The translations under genes were made by a program, and so were the position numbers. From positions 51,035,001-51,099,000 of the forward strand of contig NC_092316.1 in assembly GCF_036785885.1 (NCBI RefSeq): a DNA stretch of 64,000 nucleotides, given 5' to 3'. Below, one piece after another: positions 47,636 to 59,500 of this stretch. How positions within the stretch are numbered: position 1 is the first letter of the stretch; every line of letters starts with the position of its first letter. A model generated the notes under the pieces. The model was not told the DNA's origin, searched no databases, and worked only from the letters and a program-made list of their open reading frames with translations. The stretch comes from Coffea arabica. Lineage: Eukaryota > Streptophyta > Magnoliopsida > Gentianales > Rubiaceae.

Positions 47636-50600
47636 ATGGAACTTCAAAGTGGCTTTCCATTACTGATTCAACAGTTCAAAGCCCTCTTCAAGAAAAACTT
47701 CCTACTTTCTTGGAGGAGCAAGAGGTCCACATTTGTTTCCTTATTTTCATCCCTCTTCTTCATTTTCCTTCTCTTCTGCATCCAAAAGGCCATTGATGCT
47801 CGGTATTCGGGCAACACGAGTTTCAAGAACGTTTTCGATCCCAAGCCTTTAGCAGGGCTTGCAATTCCACCCTGTGAGGACAAGTTTTATGCCAAACTAC
47901 CCTGTTATGATTTTCTCTGGAGTGGAAATGATAGTCAAAGGATCGCTGGCATTGTTCAGAAGATTATGGATAACAATCCTGGACGACCAATCCCTTCAAC
48001 CAAGGTATGCATTTGTTTGAAATTTACTTTGCCTTGATTTGTATTATCTTCTTCTTCTTCTTCTTCTTTTTTGGTGGAAAAATTCACCGATTTAGTCATT
48101 CAACTGTTTACTAAAGCAGATTTAGTCCCTAAACTTATATTTAGTTCGTAAACTTTTGATTTTCTAAGCTAGTTAGTCGTTTTTTGACCATAGTCCAGCA
48201 TCATGGAAAATTTTTTTTATTTTTATTACGGACAGTAGCAAAGGGGCAATTTCGTAAAAAAGCCACGTCTCTTGGCATATGTCAAACCATTATGGCCATT
48301 CATTCAACAATTGGATCATTTCCAATGACTAACTAATACAAAGGGATTAAGGATACACCAGTAATTATTGGTCTAATCTCTAAAGACTTCACTTCTTAAA
48401 TTAAAGCTAGTATATCCTAGTATATCAATGCTGGAGAAAAACTGCATATGCAAACAAAAATAAAATAAATAAATAAAAATGTATAGCTTTTTCTTTGAGC
48501 TTGTGCACATTTAAATGAGTACGTACGCACATAAAAACACTCGATTTTGACGTTTGATGTTTGTGTAGTTGGGACACTTGTTGATTAGATATTAAAGTTG
48601 CCAAATTATATACTGCTAACGCATGATATTAATCCCCAGATTAATTAAGTGAGCTTTTAGAATCTGGACAAAGTAGATAGGATGATTAGCTCTAGGATTT
48701 GATTCATGAAAGCATGCATGGGAGTTCAAGAAAGTCTAGTGCAACTGCTGAATAATATTATATGTCCTACAGGTAGAATTAATGCAGATTACATGAAGGG
48801 ATTTTAATAGACAAAGTTCCTGCATCCCAATCGAACACTACAATCTTGCATGTTTAAATGCCAGAAATACTCTCTCTAATGCTCACCTTCTCATACTAGA
48901 CATGTTAAAGTTTGATCTAATCCACTGAAAACTAGAGGCCATTCGTTTTGTAATGCTTCTGATAGATGACAAAGGGAAAGTAACTGCAACATCTCATGCA
49001 CATACGCCTTTTTGTTTCTGTGATCATTTACTGCATCAAGTGCAATTATCAAAAGTTGGGATCCGGGGGAACAATCTTGCTCTCAGCTTTCTGTAACTTT
49101 GTGAAGGTTCAATCATTTAAGACAAGAAGTGAAGTTGATGAATGGCTACTCAATCACCCCATGCATTGTTCTGGAGCTCTGCATTTTATGGAAATAAATT
49201 CTAGCGTTATCAGTTATGGTATACAAACAAACTCCACTCCATTAGCTAAGCGAGGAAATTACGAGGATCCTACTTTCAAGTTCCAAATTCCATTTCAAAT
49301 TGCTGTGGAGCGTGAAATAGCTCGTTCTCTAGTTGGAGGTATAGCACTCAAAATAGCAGTTCTTCTTGAAATTTCAATCCTGTCTTGTTACAGATGATGA
49401 ATTTTTTTTACTTATTTCTTATCTCGCCTAAATGCATCTTCTAATTACATCCTTTGAATGTGTTCAGATCAAAAATTCAGTTGGCAGGTCAGTTTTAAGG
49501 AATATGCACACCCTGCAATTACAATTTTCTCCGCATTAGGTACAGCAGGGCCAACTTTTTTCTTTGCTATTGCCATGTTTGGCTTTGTGTTTCAAGTCAA
49601 TGCATTGGTGACAGAGAAAGAACTCAAGCTTCGCCAGGTGTGAGCTTGTTTGAGCTTTAATATTAAAAAGAGTATCTGCCATTTCACGATATTGTTCTCA
49701 TTTTTTACCTTGTCACATTTGAATGGCAGACCATGACAATGATGGGACTCTATGACACTGCCTACTGGTTGTCTTGGGTTGCTTGGGAGGGTATCATCAC
49801 TCTGCTTTCATCACTACTGACAGTTCTTTTTGGAATGATGTTTCAATTTGACTTTTTCCTCAACAACAGCTTTGGGGTTGTGTTCCTTCTCTTTTTCCTC
49901 TTCCAATTCAATATGGTAAGATCTTCCTCTTATTCTGGCCAAGAATTTTGCCATTTTCTGTGATTATATAAACGTCTTGTAATAAAGAACCAAGTGAGTT
50001 TATTTATTTATCTCAAACTGACATGTGTTTGGTATCTTGTATTGCCAGATTGGTTTTGCCTTTCTATTGTCTGCGTTCATTAGCAAGACATCTTCATCCA
50101 CAACTTACGCATACTATATTTTCGTTGTTGGTACAATAACTCAGGCAGGTTTTCTATCTTCAAAAGTTAGTGAATGAAGCAGCAAATGAATTAAACATAA
50201 CTCATATCTGTTCATTGTTTCAGGTAGTTACAGTGTTTGGATTTCCATACAGTCATAACTACCAGAATTATTTTCGAATCATTTGGTCTTTCTTTCCACC
50301 AAATCTTCTATCTGAGGGCCTTCAACTGCTCTCTGATGCTACTGCAACTCCACAAGACCCTGGAATTAGCTGGAGTGGAAGGTCAAAATGTGCACCAAAT
50401 GACACAGAATGCGTGATATCAATTGTAAGTTAAAAATTTGCTGCCTGAGACCGAGTATTTGACCATTAGTGATGCAGAGAGTGTATACTGTTGTTGTAAG
50501 TTTCGAATGCTTTAAGGTTGCACAAAGCGGTTAGTTGATTTGCTTATACCTTTTCTTCTGACAGAATGATATTTACATATGGCTTATAGCAACATTCTTC

Positions 50601-53600
50601 CTGTGGCTCATAGCTGCAATCTACTTCGACAACATTATGCCCAATTTAAATGGGGTGAGAAAAGCATCGTTTTACTTCTTGAGTCCTTGGTACTGGACGG
50701 GAAAAGGTGGAAACAGAGTGGAAGGTACTGAGATTTAAAACTAAATCTGTCTCCTTTTATTGGACCTTGGTTTCTCGTGTTGATGACTCATAATTTTAGC
50801 CAAAATTGCACTCATGATATAGAGGGTGGCGTTTGTAGCTGCACACGGTCAAATCTTCCCGCAGAGAATATAATACCAGATGACCAAGATGTCCTGGAAG
50901 AGGAAAACCTTGTTAAACAGCAGGCAGCAGAAGGTTTGCTTGATTCAAATGTTGCAGTTCAGCTACGTGGTTTGGCGAAGACATTTCCTGGTGTGAGAAG
51001 AAACATCTGTTGTTGTAATTGCAAGAGCTCTTCTGCTTACCATGCTCTCAAGGTAAGAATACCACTTGGTCATACATAACAAACCATCTTCTTTGGTTGT
51101 CAAGGAGATTTTTACAGTCAAACGAGTTTCTTAGCTTTTATAATGACACGAATATGGTGTTCTTACATCAGAAGTACTCGGCCACATTACAATCTTAGCT
51201 ATGGCAATGTGTGTACTACACAGATCATGCAAGGCATTGTTATGGTAAAACATATATAACCACATGGTTCTTCTCCATTTTATGAAGCAGAAGGAACTAT
51301 ACTTTAACAAAACACTGACACGCTATAACAATCAGAGTGAATTTTTGTGCCTTAGCAGTCTCATTCGCTATGATCAATCATTTCTTTGCATATGTGCTTG
51401 CAACTTTCTTCCTCTTTTTTGCCAAGTCTCCAAAATACATGCGGTACCTAAAAGGTGAAGCTTTTTGTCAGGGTTTGTGGCTGAACTTTCCAAAAGATCA
51501 GTTATTTTGTCTGCTTGGACCGAATGGAGCAGGAAAAACTACTGCTATCAATTGCTTGACTGGTATTACCCCAGTTACCAGTGGAGATGGTAATGTTTCT
51601 TACACTTTCCTTGCCTAGTGTTGGAATGTACATGACAAAAGCAATCGCTTCAAGTGGATAGAAAACCTCTTTTTCAGCATTGGTGTACGAAAATTCCATC
51701 CGAAGTTCCACAGGCATGTCAAACATTCGAAAGATGATAGGAGTTTGTCCTCAGGTGACTCTTCCTTGAAACTTTTTTTTTTTTTCTAAATTATTGGCTA
51801 ATGTTTGACTTTAGCTCAATTTGAAAATTAAAGTTTCTGTTACCCAGTTAGAGAGATGAGATTCATTCACTTACCTCTCTGCAGTTTGACATTCTTTGGG
51901 ATGCATTGTCCGGCAAAGAGCATCTCCACCTTTTTGCAACTATCAAAGGCCTGACCCCTTCCTCAATCAAGTCTGTGAGTGCTAAACAAACTTAACTCAA
52001 GTTCTCGCTTCCAGTTCTTTTTCTTTTACCTGTAGAAGTGCTATGTTGTTTTATGCAAAGTTCAATTTAGACGAGATGAAGTCACAGGGTTCATTGTTTT
52101 TAGCCTGAATGTTGATTCTAAAAACAGGTTGTGGAAAGATCATTAGCAGAAGTTAAACTTACTGAGGCAGCCAGAATGAGAGCTAGCAGCTATAGTGGCG
52201 GAATGAAACGGCGTCTTAGCGTTGCCATAGCCCTTATTGGTGAACCAAAATTGGTTGTATTAGATGAACCGGTTAGTAGATCAGAAACATTTACTCTACC
52301 TAATTGTCTCCTTGATATGAAACATAATAGATGTGCATGTTGTTTCACTTCTAGACAACTGGTATGGATCCTGTAACTCGAAGATATGTCTGGGACATAA
52401 TTGAAGATGCAAAAAGAGGTCGTGCAATCATTCTGACTACTCATTCAATGGAAGAAGCTGATATCTTGAGCGATCGAATAGGAATTATGGCAAAAGGAAG
52501 GCTTCGCTGCATCGGGACTTCAATAAGGTTAAAATCAAAGTTTGGAACTGGCTTTGTTGCTAGCATAAGTTTTTCAGGGGCCACTTATGGAACTCCAAAC
52601 AACAGAGAAGATAATGTTACTGCGACAGAAGTTGAAGCAGTGAAACAGTTCTTTAAAGACGTAAGTCTGACAACCTTCTTGTTTTAGTCTTGAAGAAATT
52701 AGGGTACTGCATATCTGACAGAACCTTGTTCACTTTTCCATCAGCATTTAGATGTGGTACCTAAAGAGGAGAGCAGGTCTTTCCTGACCTTTGTAATTCA
52801 GCATGACAAGGAAAAGCTCCTGAAGGTAATCACTCTTACTTCATATGTTTTGTTTGATGAGATATGATTTGGGGTTTCAAGAAAGGTTTTTTCTGAGGTG
52901 AAAAGATAGACTCAGCAAATAAGCACATTTGCATATGGACCATAGTTACTCAGGATATAATCTCATTCAATCTGGTCTTCAATTTTCTCAAAGCATGATT
53001 CTACAAAGAAGAAGCAAGCACTAATTAAGCCAAGTTGATATGGATGAAACAAGTTCGTTGGTGTCACTCAATCAACAAAGAACATCAATCATCAGAATGC
53101 CATTATTTCACACGATGTTTATCCTTCTGAGATGTTGGTTTTTGAAGCTTTTGTAACATGCAGAGGTTCTTGTTCTTTAAAGTTCCTAAATTCGTTATTC
53201 TTCCGAGGAAACATTCCACTCTTTTTCATTTAGTGCATTTGCAAGCATAGACGCCTTTGTTCTCGTACACTTTCTCTTGAGTTCTAAGATGTTGGGATTT
53301 ACGTATATCCAGATAGGATCAGATTCGAACCTATTCTCTTTTAGCTCCTTAAAATTGCAAAACATTTTTCAGAATTTCTTTGCTGAGCTCCAAGAAAGAG
53401 AGAGAGAATTTGGTATAGCAGACATCCAACTTGGTCTTACAACTCTTGAAGAAGTATTTCTGAACATCGCCAAGCAAGCAGAGCTGGAAACTGCTATAGC
53501 TGAAGAAAGATACGAAACTCTGACTTTAAACTCTGGCAGATCTATCCAAGTATGTATTTCCCTTGTATTCTTTTCTGATCATAGAAAACTAGATCAATTC

Positions 53601-53909
53601 TCAATTTACTAATGTCCACATTTCTTTCTGTCTTTGTCAATGTTATAGGTACCTGTAGGAGCTAGATTTGTGGGAATTCCTGGAACAGAAACTGCAGAAA
53701 ATCCTAGAGGTACCATGGTTGAAGTATATTGGAACCAAGATGACACAGGAGGCCTCTGCATTTCTGGTCACTCTACTGAAAGTCCAATACCACCTCATGT
53801 TGAAGCAAGACCATCAGCAGTCACATCTCGTAGAAGAATTTTAGGCCGATCAGGACAAGTTTATGGATTTCTAATTGATCCTGATCAAATCAATCATGTA
53901 AACTCTTAG
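47636..53909 (+). CDS. ABCA2: Half-size ABC transporter, subfamily A (ABCA2-like, first tandem copy)
   Basis: A membrane transporter with TMD-NBD layout, close to Arabidopsis ABCA2 (ATH1) by recognisable sequence throughout. Sixteen exons: 47636-48004, 49107-49338, 49468-49637, 49730-49915, 50049-50144, 50224-50424, 50565-50724, 50823-51052, 51472-51589, 51678-51754, 51885-51974, 52128-52271, 52355-52660, 52745-52825, 53373-53549, 53649-53909; 965 aa. Intron 5 starts with GC rather than GT. TM1 is at ~32-49, then an extracellular domain (CEDKFYAKLPCYDF...YGIQTNST), further TM helices within ~225-455, a Cys-rich loop (~472-545), and the ATP-binding domain: Walker A GPNGAGKT (564-571), signature YSGGMKRR (from 665), Walker B LVVLDEP (685-691), His loop H721. 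The tail after the ATPase (~820-965) is ABCA-typical. No lesions. The substrate is unknown; lipid transport is inferred from the subfamily. Confidence 0.95.
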
Positions 53910-54278
53910 TAATTCTTTGTCAAATGCAAAACATTATACATGCTATATGCTTGTATGTGTCTTGAGGTGTGTCATTTGAGTTGGGATTTTGTTTCAATAA
54001 CTTATTACAGCTATAAGATTCTTTCGCAGAAATCTTGTTTACAGCCCTTCTCAGGAATGGATACAAAACACTTTTAGAAGAATGAGATAATCTTAATACA
54101 ATTCAATTCAAATCTTAATCGATAATCTGTTTTGAGAAGAATGAGAAAGAGGCACAAATTAATCACCAAATTTCCAAATTTAAGCGTGCGTCCGTATCAT
54201 GCGCTACGTTCTACTCTAATAATTCGTTAAACTTGAAATGTGCATCACCAAAATAAATCATGCGATAAGGTGTGGACG
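53910..54278. other. 3' flank of the first ABCA2-like gene
   Basis: AT-rich sequence after the TAG stop, presumably the 3' untranslated region, running up to the SINE insertion. No gene or definable repeat is seen. Confidence 0.7.
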
Positions 54279-54294
54279 AAAAATAAGCCCATGC

Positions 54295-54509
54295 ACCAAC
54301 GGACGTTGGTGCAAGTGGAAGAGGTCTCTGGTTCGAAACCCATGGGAACGGAAAAAACAACGTTGGTGCAAGTGGAAGAGGTCTCTGGTTCGAAACCCAT
54401 GGGAACGGAAAAAACAACGTTGGGAGAGCTACCCCTATGGGGCTCGACCCGATTCGAACAGGATTAGTTGCAGACCGTAAAACGGATGCGGACACCTGTG
54501 GATTATACC
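54295..54509 (+). mobile_element. tRNA-derived SINE with a tandemly duplicated head
   Basis: A ~215-bp element is flanked by perfect 16-bp direct repeats AAAAATAAGCCCATGC (54279-54294 and 54510-54525), a size typical of LINE-mediated insertion. The head carries Pol III promoter-like boxes: A box TGGTGCAAGTGG (54307-54318) and B box GGTTCGAAACC (54330-54340). The head unit of 57 bp is repeated once, so a second A box (54364) and B box follow before the SINE body (GCTCGACCCGATTCGAACAG...). It ends in GTGGATTATACC and then the A-rich target copy. The open frames here are accidental. The family name cannot be given from memory. Confidence 0.82.
54305..54418 (+). repeat. 57-bp tandem repeat (two copies) inside the SINE
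   Basis: Two consecutive, essentially identical 57-bp units begin GTTGGTGCAAG at 54305 and 54362. A third GTTGG start follows at 54419. Each unit has a full A box and B box. Confidence 0.9.
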
Positions 54510-54525
54510 AAAAATAAGCCCATGC

Positions 54526-56551
54526 GATCTCTTTGAAACCCTTAATAATTAGTGCAGATTTAATGAAAGTATATATTTCCAGAAAAAAAAAAAGGCCCTC
54601 AACTAGTGCTTTACATAATCATATGAGAATTAATAGCTTAAAACTTAGTTTTAATCTTCATTGCTAGGTTTTTTAAATCACAAGAAAATGCATGGTTAAC
54701 CGTAGCATCAAAATATGTAGCATTTGCATTTAGTACACATAACAATTAAAACCTAATAAAAAGGAAATCAATGCATGAATGCTTTTTTTTTTTTTCATTA
54801 TAGAGATTAATATTAATGGTAGATGGAAAAACCCTTATCTGCCCAACTGTTCTTTTCCACACACTAGATTTAAACTCTACATGCTACATTAGAAAGCTAT
54901 GCATGAATGCTTATGGAGGAAAGTTGGCCACGCAAATCAATGAATACTAATTACATGAGAAGTAGGTAATTGCAAAATCTAATAGTCCAGTTTCCTCTTT
55001 GTTGGCCAAAGTTCTCCTCATCATATAAAACTTTGGAAGGTGAGTTTTCCTCTTAAGTTTTTAGTTCTATAATCCATTTTGACTGATGGATTTGCTAGAA
55101 ATGTTAAAAGCAGATCTGACTTTTTTTTAGAACCATAGTTGGTTAATTATCTCTCATTTCACATCAATTAGTACTAGTATAGAATTTTGGATACTTTGCA
55201 GTGACTAATTTGCCCTTCAAAATTTTTTGTTCAAATTACCTAGCTCGCTGCCCTTCACAAATCTACATATGTAGAGAAGAAATTGATCTATTTTTCTCTA
55301 TTCAAATATTTCGCACAAATTGAATGCTATAATATTCTCAAATTAATATCATTCCTGCATTGTGGGGCGTGATAAATTCAGAGAGATCCAGATCACAAGA
55401 TATCTTAAAATATTTCAACAGAAATACAGAATGATGTAGCTTTAATTAATAAGGTTTTGTACAGTATATTCATGATTCTTTTCCTTAATTAATATTTACA
55501 CAGTACATTCAAAATTTATATGCCTACTCCACTTGAGGATTTGAAGTTGGGTATAAATTGGGATTCCTATTAGTCTATGACACAAGAAAGAGATTTTTTA
55601 TTTCATCATAACCCTATATGCCCTACATCATCAACCATACTTTCCAAATTCTTTTTAAAGAATGGAAAAGAAAAAGTGCTAAGTTATTCATACAAATCGT
55701 ATGATACGATTTAAATTATTGTAAGATCTCATATCTTATTAATATCCAAAAACGGCACCATACATTATGATAGTTGTTTGGTTCGGTTCGGTCCGAAATA
55801 TTAATCTCAAACTCAAAATCGATTCAGTTCTATCATGATATTTCATCCATCGAGTAATTGTTGTCTATATCTTTACCATCTACACTATGTAATGATAAAA
55901 TACATTTATCATCTTTAAACTTTCTTTACCAACTCCCTCTAGAGGAGTTGGCCACCACATTAATTGTGAGATGGGAGGTTAAGGGTTAAAACTTTACCTT
56001 CCATCAATGTGACTCTATATGGGGATTGGTTTAAATATATACGGGTGCGTAGTGAATTCGTTTGGTCTAATAGTGGTTCAGTTTCCGTCAGGTTCTCTTG
56101 ACTTAGTAGGAGTAAGCTCCCCTCCAGTAGGAATAGGTTAGACTAGATTAGATGTGCCGTTAAAACTAAAAATAAAAAAAAAACACTTTCTTTTACACTC
56201 TTACTATTACCGTTCCAGCATATTTAAATAATAAAAAAAAAAACCACCCTCACTTACCAAAAACCCCATCCAAGCATACACCAAACATACTACAACTTTT
56301 CAACCGCATCCAAAAACCCCCCAAAACAAAAGTCCAAATATTTGTTAAGGATTCAACTGATTTACAGCCTACCCCACACCCAAAAAAAAAAAAATAATAA
56401 ATCTCTAATGACAGCTTGCATAACTTGTACATGCATATCAATGGTTGTACATTTTTCCCCATTATAACCCCCCAACCCCCGCGCCCTTTCTTCTTTTTAA
56501 CGACCCAACCGTTTTCACATTTCACCAACCAGAAAACCAGAGACGAAAGCC
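54526..56551. other. Intergenic spacer between the tandem ABCA2-like genes
   Basis: A 2.0-kb AT-rich spacer with poly(T)/poly(A) tracts and no convincing open frame. The stretch just before 56552 is rich in CCCC and ACCC motifs. The only TATA-like sequences (TTTAAATAATAAAA near 56222; AATAATAAAT near 56391) are weak. The promoter of the second copy therefore looks unlike that of the first, which has a CTT run and a strong TATA box. Confidence 0.6.
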
Positions 56552-59500
56552 ATGGAGTTGCAGAGCGGAATGGCTCTGTTATCTCAGCAGTTCAAAGCTT
56601 TATTCATCAAAAACCTCTTGGTTTCATGGCGGAGCAAGGGAGCCACCTTTGTACAGCTCTTCTCTTCACTCTTCTTCATGTTCCTGATTTTCGTCATCCA
56701 GAAGGCAATTGAATCTCGCTATTCTTCCTCCACCAGTTTCACCGACGTTTTCGACCCCACGCCTCTGGTTTTCCCCCCGATTCCGCCCTGTGAGGAGAAG
56801 TATTTCGTGAAGCTCCCGTGCTTCGATTTTGTCTGGAGCGGAAATGATAGCAGGAGAATTAGGGAGATCGTTGATCGAATTTTGGTTAATAATCCTGGTA
56901 GACCCATCCCTTCAACCAAGGTAATTACTGTTAATCTGTCGATTTTTCTTTTCAATTTCGTTGGAATTATGTTTAAATTTCGATGTTCAAATTTTGAATT
57001 ACTTAAATAGACTCGTTCTACCAGCATCGTTGGTATCATTGTTGAATTTAGCAACGGTTGGTAAAAGGTAAACCAGGTCTACCTAAATATCGTTGTCGAA
57101 TTTGCGGGATAAGGAAGACAAAAAAAAAAGAAGAAAAATTCAATACTGGAGCTAAAATTATTTGAGTTTTGAATGTTATTTTACATGGAATGGCAATGCT
57201 GGCTGTAGTGATTGCAACTGTTACGCTGCAAGACATGTCAATATAATGATTTTGCTATGGATAACGAGTGCTGGCCTGCCTTCTTTTTTGTCTTATGTTT
57301 TGAGGTTTTTGCTTAATATTTAATTTTTCTTTTTTGAACCAATCTTACATAGTATGCTTGTTTTACATGAATAGTAATAGATTAAAAAGGGCTGGAAAGA
57401 TGTCTGATTTCCATCCTATATTTATGATCCTAAGCCAACAGTTTGTGTTATCTAATCTATGCTTATGTAGTAAACACCTAAATCACTCACGTAAAGAATT
57501 TTTCAATTTGAAAGTGCAAAACTATTGGTCAATCATATTACTAACAGAAATCTCGCTGGCCCAATTTTAGATCTCAGTGACTTGTCAAATATCTGATTAC
57601 TTTTTTTTCTTTTTTCTTTTTTCTTGGGGTGAATATTTGTTCCCTTGATTTCAACTGAGCCCAATTTAAGTAGCAAGTATTCAAGAAGGCATTTTAGAGT
57701 CTTAAGGGACTATCTGTTATGCTAACACTCTAATTTTTCTTTGGTACACTGTTCATCTTTGCAAAATAGCACTAATAGTTAATGTAGTATATTAGATAGC
57801 ATTTCCATAGTGGCTTTTTCCTCTGCAATCTAATGGATATACGTCCTTTGAACCCTCAGTCTAAAAGTACCTACAAAAGTTTAGCACCTAATTTCATTTT
57901 CTGCATGCTCAGATTACAAGCAAATGTAATTGTAGTATTATCTAGTATTTTGCTAGTTACAGAATGAGTACTAAACTTTCTAGAACAATATTTTAGTCCC
58001 TAAAGTTCCATTGGCACCCAGAAATCAGGCCAATTTTGGTTAATGGTTATGCATGTCTCATGCAACATGGCTGTCATATTAATGAGTGTTCTGGCCATTC
58101 ATTTAGCCATGCATAGCTAAATATGTTTAGCTGTTCTCTTTCTTAGTGACACACCATCATTTCTCACATAAAATTGTTCTTTCTTTGAACTTTGGTTACT
58201 ACTTTTAATTGCATTTCTGTTGCCTATGTGTTGTTATTGTTTAGTGTATACATTTATGTGATGGTAAATGTCAAACTTTATGTGAATTTTCAATTTTACA
58301 TTTTAACTTCATCTGATGCAATTATTTGAAATTGATCTTGCACTTTGTTTCTTTCCAAAACCATTTGTTGAAATTTAGTTCTACTTTTGTTTTTGCTTTA
58401 TTACAGATCCAATCTTTTAGAACACGAAGTGAAGTGGACAATTGGCTTTTGAACAATCCCATGCAGTGCTCTGGAGCTCTGCATTTTTGGGAAAGAAATT
58501 CTACCATGATTAGTTATGGTATACAGACTAATTCTACTTTCATTGGTAAGCGAGGAAGTTTTGAAGACCCTACATTTAAGTTCCAGATTCCACTTCAACT
58601 TGCTGCAGAACGGGAAATTGGAAGATCTTTAATTAGAGGTAAACAAGCAAAGTATGTCCTATTAATTGTGGATATCCTTTGTATTGATAAAACTGCTACT
58701 TATCAATCTCCACAGTTCACTATGGGCTTTCATTAATAACACCTCTCACTATTGCATATGCCTTAAATGATAAAAATTTTACTTCTTGATTGTTGATCCA
58801 TCATCTGTTTCTGTTACTACACATAAAATTTCAGATCCAAAGTTCAGTTGGACTGTCAGTCTTAAGGAATTCGCACACCCAGGAAATAAAATTTTCGGCG
58901 CTGTTAGTACTGCTGGACCAATCTTCTTCCTTGCAATTTCCATGTTTGGTTTTGTCTTTCAAATAAGTGCTCTAATTGCAGAAAAAGAACTAAAACTCCG
59001 CCAGGTATAAACTAGATTGCATCTGATTTTGTGAGAGAATTAAATCCTTCCACTTTTTCAAACCATATTCTCATTTCTCATGTTGTGTTTTATTGACAGG
59101 CCATGACCATGATGGGTCTTTATGATAGTGCCTATTGGTTATCCTGGTTCGCGTGGGAGGGAATTCTCACACTTCTTTCAGCACTCTTCACAGTTCTTTT
59201 TGGAATGATGTTTCAGTTTGACTTTTTCTTACTCAACAGCTTTGCAGTGTTGTTTGTTCTTTTCTACCTTTTTCAACTTAACATGGTGGGGTTCCCCTTT
59301 TTGAAGTTCAACTATGAACCATTGTTAGTGATATAGTTTCTACACTTCTCACTATCCGTTTTTTCATCAAGCACTCGTTTAGATGAATTCCCGTTGTTTT
59401 TATCAACTTTCAGATTGGTTTTGCCTTCATGCTCTCTGCCTTCATTAGCAAGGCATCTTCATCCACAACTGTTGGTTTCTCTGTCTTTACCATTGGTTTT

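Noticed and set aside
54301..54345. A tRNA gene suggested by A-box and B-box-like sequences
   Set aside because: No acceptor stem pairing or anticodon arm can be drawn, the unit is repeated in tandem, and 16-bp target duplications flank the whole. A SINE explains it better.
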